A stretch of DNA of 7,415 nucleotides from Methylococcaceae bacterium NSP1-1 (GTDB lineage Bacteria > Pseudomonadota > Gammaproteobacteria > Methylococcales > Methylomonadaceae), in assembly GCA_002256465.1 (NCBI GenBank), contig NQJG01000036.1:1-7415 (forward strand). The letters run 5' to 3'. This document shows, piece by piece, positions 5,825 through 7,415 of the stretch (within the stretch, counting starts at the first letter, position 1; each line of letters begins with the position of its first letter). The position numbers and the translations under genes were made by a program. The notes beneath the pieces are model-generated. The model made no database searches. It worked only from the letters and a program-made list of their open reading frames with translations, and was not told where the DNA came from.

Positions 5825-6569
5825 TGTAATTATCATTACCAAAAATGAAGGCACTCATATTGGTCCTTGTTTGCAATCCGTATTATGGGCAGATGAAATT
5901 ATTGTGCTCGACTCAGGTAGCGAAGATGATACCGTCGAAATATGTAAACAATTTACTGATAGTGTATTTATTACGAACTGGCCGGGTTTTGGCATCCAAA
6001 AACAACGCGCTTTAGATAAAGCTCAGGGAGATTGGGTTTTGTCGATTGATGCTGACGAAGTTGTAACCACAGAATTAAGAACGGAAATTGAAAAAGCTCT
6101 CCAGCAACAGGAATTTAATGGCTATTACATTCCCCGTCTTTCCAGTTATTGCGGCAAGCAAATCCGTCATGGCGGCTGGTGGCCTGATTATGTGCTTAGG
6201 CTATTTCGTCGTAATACCGGCTATTTTACTGAATCAGTTGTGCATGAGCGTATTGTTGTGCAGGGTGAAATTGGTAAATTAACGTCACCGCTGCTACATG
6301 ATGCCTTTGTAAGTCTGGATGAGGTCTTGCGCAAAGTTAATGACTATTCGTCGTTAGGCGCAGGAATGCTTCAGCAAAGAGGAGTGCAGTCATCCATAAG
6401 CAAAGCTATATTCAAAGCATTGTGGATTTTTATTCGAACTTATTTGCTTAAAGCTGCTTTTTTGGATGGACGGCAGGGCCTAATGATGTCAATTTCAAAT
6501 GCCGAAGGAACCTATTATAAATATGTTAAATTGCTGGAATTGCAAAACCGGCAAAGCCATCAAGAATGA
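5817..6569 (+). CDS. Family 2 glycosyltransferase, WaaE/KdtX-like (LPS core)
   Basis: A 250-aa GT-A fold glycosyltransferase of family 2, most like the WaaE/KdtX group that adds a hexose to the inner core of lipopolysaccharide at the cytoplasmic face. Visible motifs are LSVIIITKNEG (2-12), ADEIIVLDSGSEDDT (25-39) and GFGIQKQRA (57-65). The nucleotide-sugar and metal site is IDADE (77-81, Asp78/Asp80). GGWWPDYVLRLFRR (119-132), VVHE (141-144) and NDYSS (175-179) follow. A hydrophobic C-terminal part (about 199-215) may sit against the membrane. The ATG lies inside the end of the ligase gene (ATGCTTAG, 5817-5824) and has no clear ribosome site, which suggests translational coupling. The donor and acceptor cannot be read from the sequence. 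Confidence 0.87.
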   Translation: MLSVIIITKNEGTHIGPCLQSVLWADEIIVLDSGSEDDTVEICKQFTDSVFITNWPGFGIQKQRALDKAQGDWVLSIDADEVVTTELRTEIEKALQQQEFNGYYIPRLSSYCGKQIRHGGWWPDYVLRLFRRNTGYFTESVVHERIVVQGEIGKLTSPLLHDAFVSLDEVLRKVNDYSSLGAGMLQQRGVQSSISKAIFKALWIFIRTYLLKAAFLDGRQGLMMSISNAEGTYYKYVKLLELQNRQSHQE

Positions 6570-7381
6570 ACTTGATATCTGTTATTGTAACTACCTATAA
6601 CTGGCCATCAGCATTAAGACTTTGTTTGGAAAGTCTATTTGCCCAGCAGGACAAAAATTTTGAAATTATTATCGCAGATGATGGATCCAGTCCGGCTAAT
6701 CTTAAATTAACTCAGGCCTATTGTGCGAATAGCCCGGTTTCTATTAGCTATATTCATCATGACGATCAGGGTTTTAGAGCGGGAACCATTAGAAATAAGG
6801 CGGTTGCACAGAGCAAAGGAGCGTATTTACTCTTTATTGATGGCGACTGTGTTCTTTTACCTGACTTTATTGCCCGGCATCGTCAACTTGCCGCGATGGG
6901 CTGTTTTGTTCCTGGAAACCGGGTTTTATTAAGCCAGGCGTTTACCCGGAAAGTTATTGAACAGCAGATTCCATTATATGCAAAACCTTTTTACTATTTT
7001 CTTTTCCTTTGGGTACAAAAAAAAATTAATAGGGTTTCCGGGTTTCTTTATTTACCATTAGGTTTTTTAAGGCATACCCGACCCAATAAGTGGGAAAAAG
7101 CCATGACTTGTAATCTGGGCCTATGGAAAAATGATTTTATTCGCGTCAATGGTTTTGACGAGTTGTTTGAAGGCTGGGGTTTTGAAGATTCTGATCTGGT
7201 TATTCGTTTGATACATGCAGGGATTGTGCGTAAGGAGGGGCGCTTTGCTGCGGTTGTGCTACATTTGTGGCATCCTCATAATGACAAAAGCAAGCAAGAC
7301 CGGAACTATCGGCGATTACTGGAGCGCTTGCATCAACAGGATTTTATTCTCGCAGAAAAAGGTGTTTCTCAGTATCTTTAG
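6566..7381 (+). CDS. Family 2 glycosyltransferase with C-terminal galactosyltransferase-like region
   Basis: A 271-aa family 2 glycosyltransferase. The N-terminal GT-A domain has ISVIVTTYNWPSAL (4-17), EIIIADDGSS (33-42), GFRAGTIRNKAV (69-80) and the metal site FIDGDC (90-95, Asp92/Asp94). The C-terminal part resembles the Glyco_transf_7C region: CNLGLWKNDFIRVNGFDE (182-199), GWGFEDSDL (203-211, with the Glu-Asp catalytic-type pair) and HLWHP (233-237). This layout is also seen in bacterial chondroitin/heparosan-type polymerase domains and in LPS core transferases; context favours a core or O-chain sugar. The ATG overlaps the previous stop as ATGA (6566-6569), pointing to translational coupling. 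A run of nine A (7017-7025) lies inside the gene at Gln151-Lys152-Lys153. The 34 bases after the stop contain no recognisable gene. Confidence 0.87.
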   Translation: MNLISVIVTTYNWPSALRLCLESLFAQQDKNFEIIIADDGSSPANLKLTQAYCANSPVSISYIHHDDQGFRAGTIRNKAVAQSKGAYLLFIDGDCVLLPDFIARHRQLAAMGCFVPGNRVLLSQAFTRKVIEQQIPLYAKPFYYFLFLWVQKKINRVSGFLYLPLGFLRHTRPNKWEKAMTCNLGLWKNDFIRVNGFDELFEGWGFEDSDLVIRLIHAGIVRKEGRFAAVVLHLWHPHNDKSKQDRNYRRLLERLHQQDFILAEKGVSQYL

Positions 7382-7415
7382 ACTACTTTAAAACTAAAGT
7401 TTCGGAGTTTAAAAA

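Noticed and set aside
7385..7413. AT-rich inverted repeats after the last gene as a terminator
   Set aside because: Stems of five or six mostly A-T pairs (ACTTTA/TAAAGT, AAACT/AGTTT) without a T tract before the window ends; cannot be judged.
1..7415. CRISPR arrays, tRNA or rRNA genes, insertion sequences or phage genes
   Set aside because: No regularly spaced repeats, cloverleaf-like segments, rRNA cores, transposase or phage motifs were seen.

Overview
The window looks like chromosomal DNA from an AT-rich Gram-negative bacterium. The lipopolysaccharide-type ligase and core glycosyltransferases require an outer membrane, and the YqaA and Pgi sequences resemble gammaproteobacterial ones. The two secreted, membrane-tethered copper-type proteins recall gammaproteobacterial methanotrophs (Methylococcales) or related copper-dependent oxidisers. 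That lineage guess is an inference; no marker gene here fixes it.

Layout. On the minus strand, positions 1-1047 hold the N-terminal 349 codons of glucose-6-phosphate isomerase (pgi), cut by the window edge. A 279-bp divergent spacer follows. Then two plus-strand genes encode periplasmic proteins with C-terminal membrane anchors: a 204-aa protein whose predicted mature form begins with His, and a 301-aa cupredoxin with a type 1 copper motif and a Met/His-rich N-terminus. They are separated by 211 bp carrying nested inverted and direct repeats, and the second is closed by a strong intrinsic terminator. Immediately after come a YqaA-type (DedA/VTT family) membrane protein and a 261-aa multi-pass membrane protein with an apparent internal two-fold repeat. 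After a 176-bp gap, three overlapping genes form a surface-polysaccharide operon: an O-antigen ligase/polymerase family protein, a WaaE/KdtX-like family 2 glycosyltransferase, and a second family 2 glycosyltransferase. The last 34 bp hold no gene.

How the genes may work together. The two copper-type proteins probably act on copper or electrons at the outer face of the inner membrane. The last three genes probably build or attach lipopolysaccharide core or O-chain sugars. YqaA belongs to a superfamily with members linked to recycling lipid carriers, so it could serve envelope assembly, but only its position suggests this. Pgi is central sugar metabolism and need not be connected.

Most unusual points: a possible CopC-like copper site (mature His1 plus Asp-x-His) in the 204-aa protein; a 39-bp tandem duplication beside the presumed catalytic His of the ligase; a 12-bp in-frame tandem duplication in pgi; a pseudo-duplicated membrane protein; and a repeat-rich spacer between the two copper-type genes.
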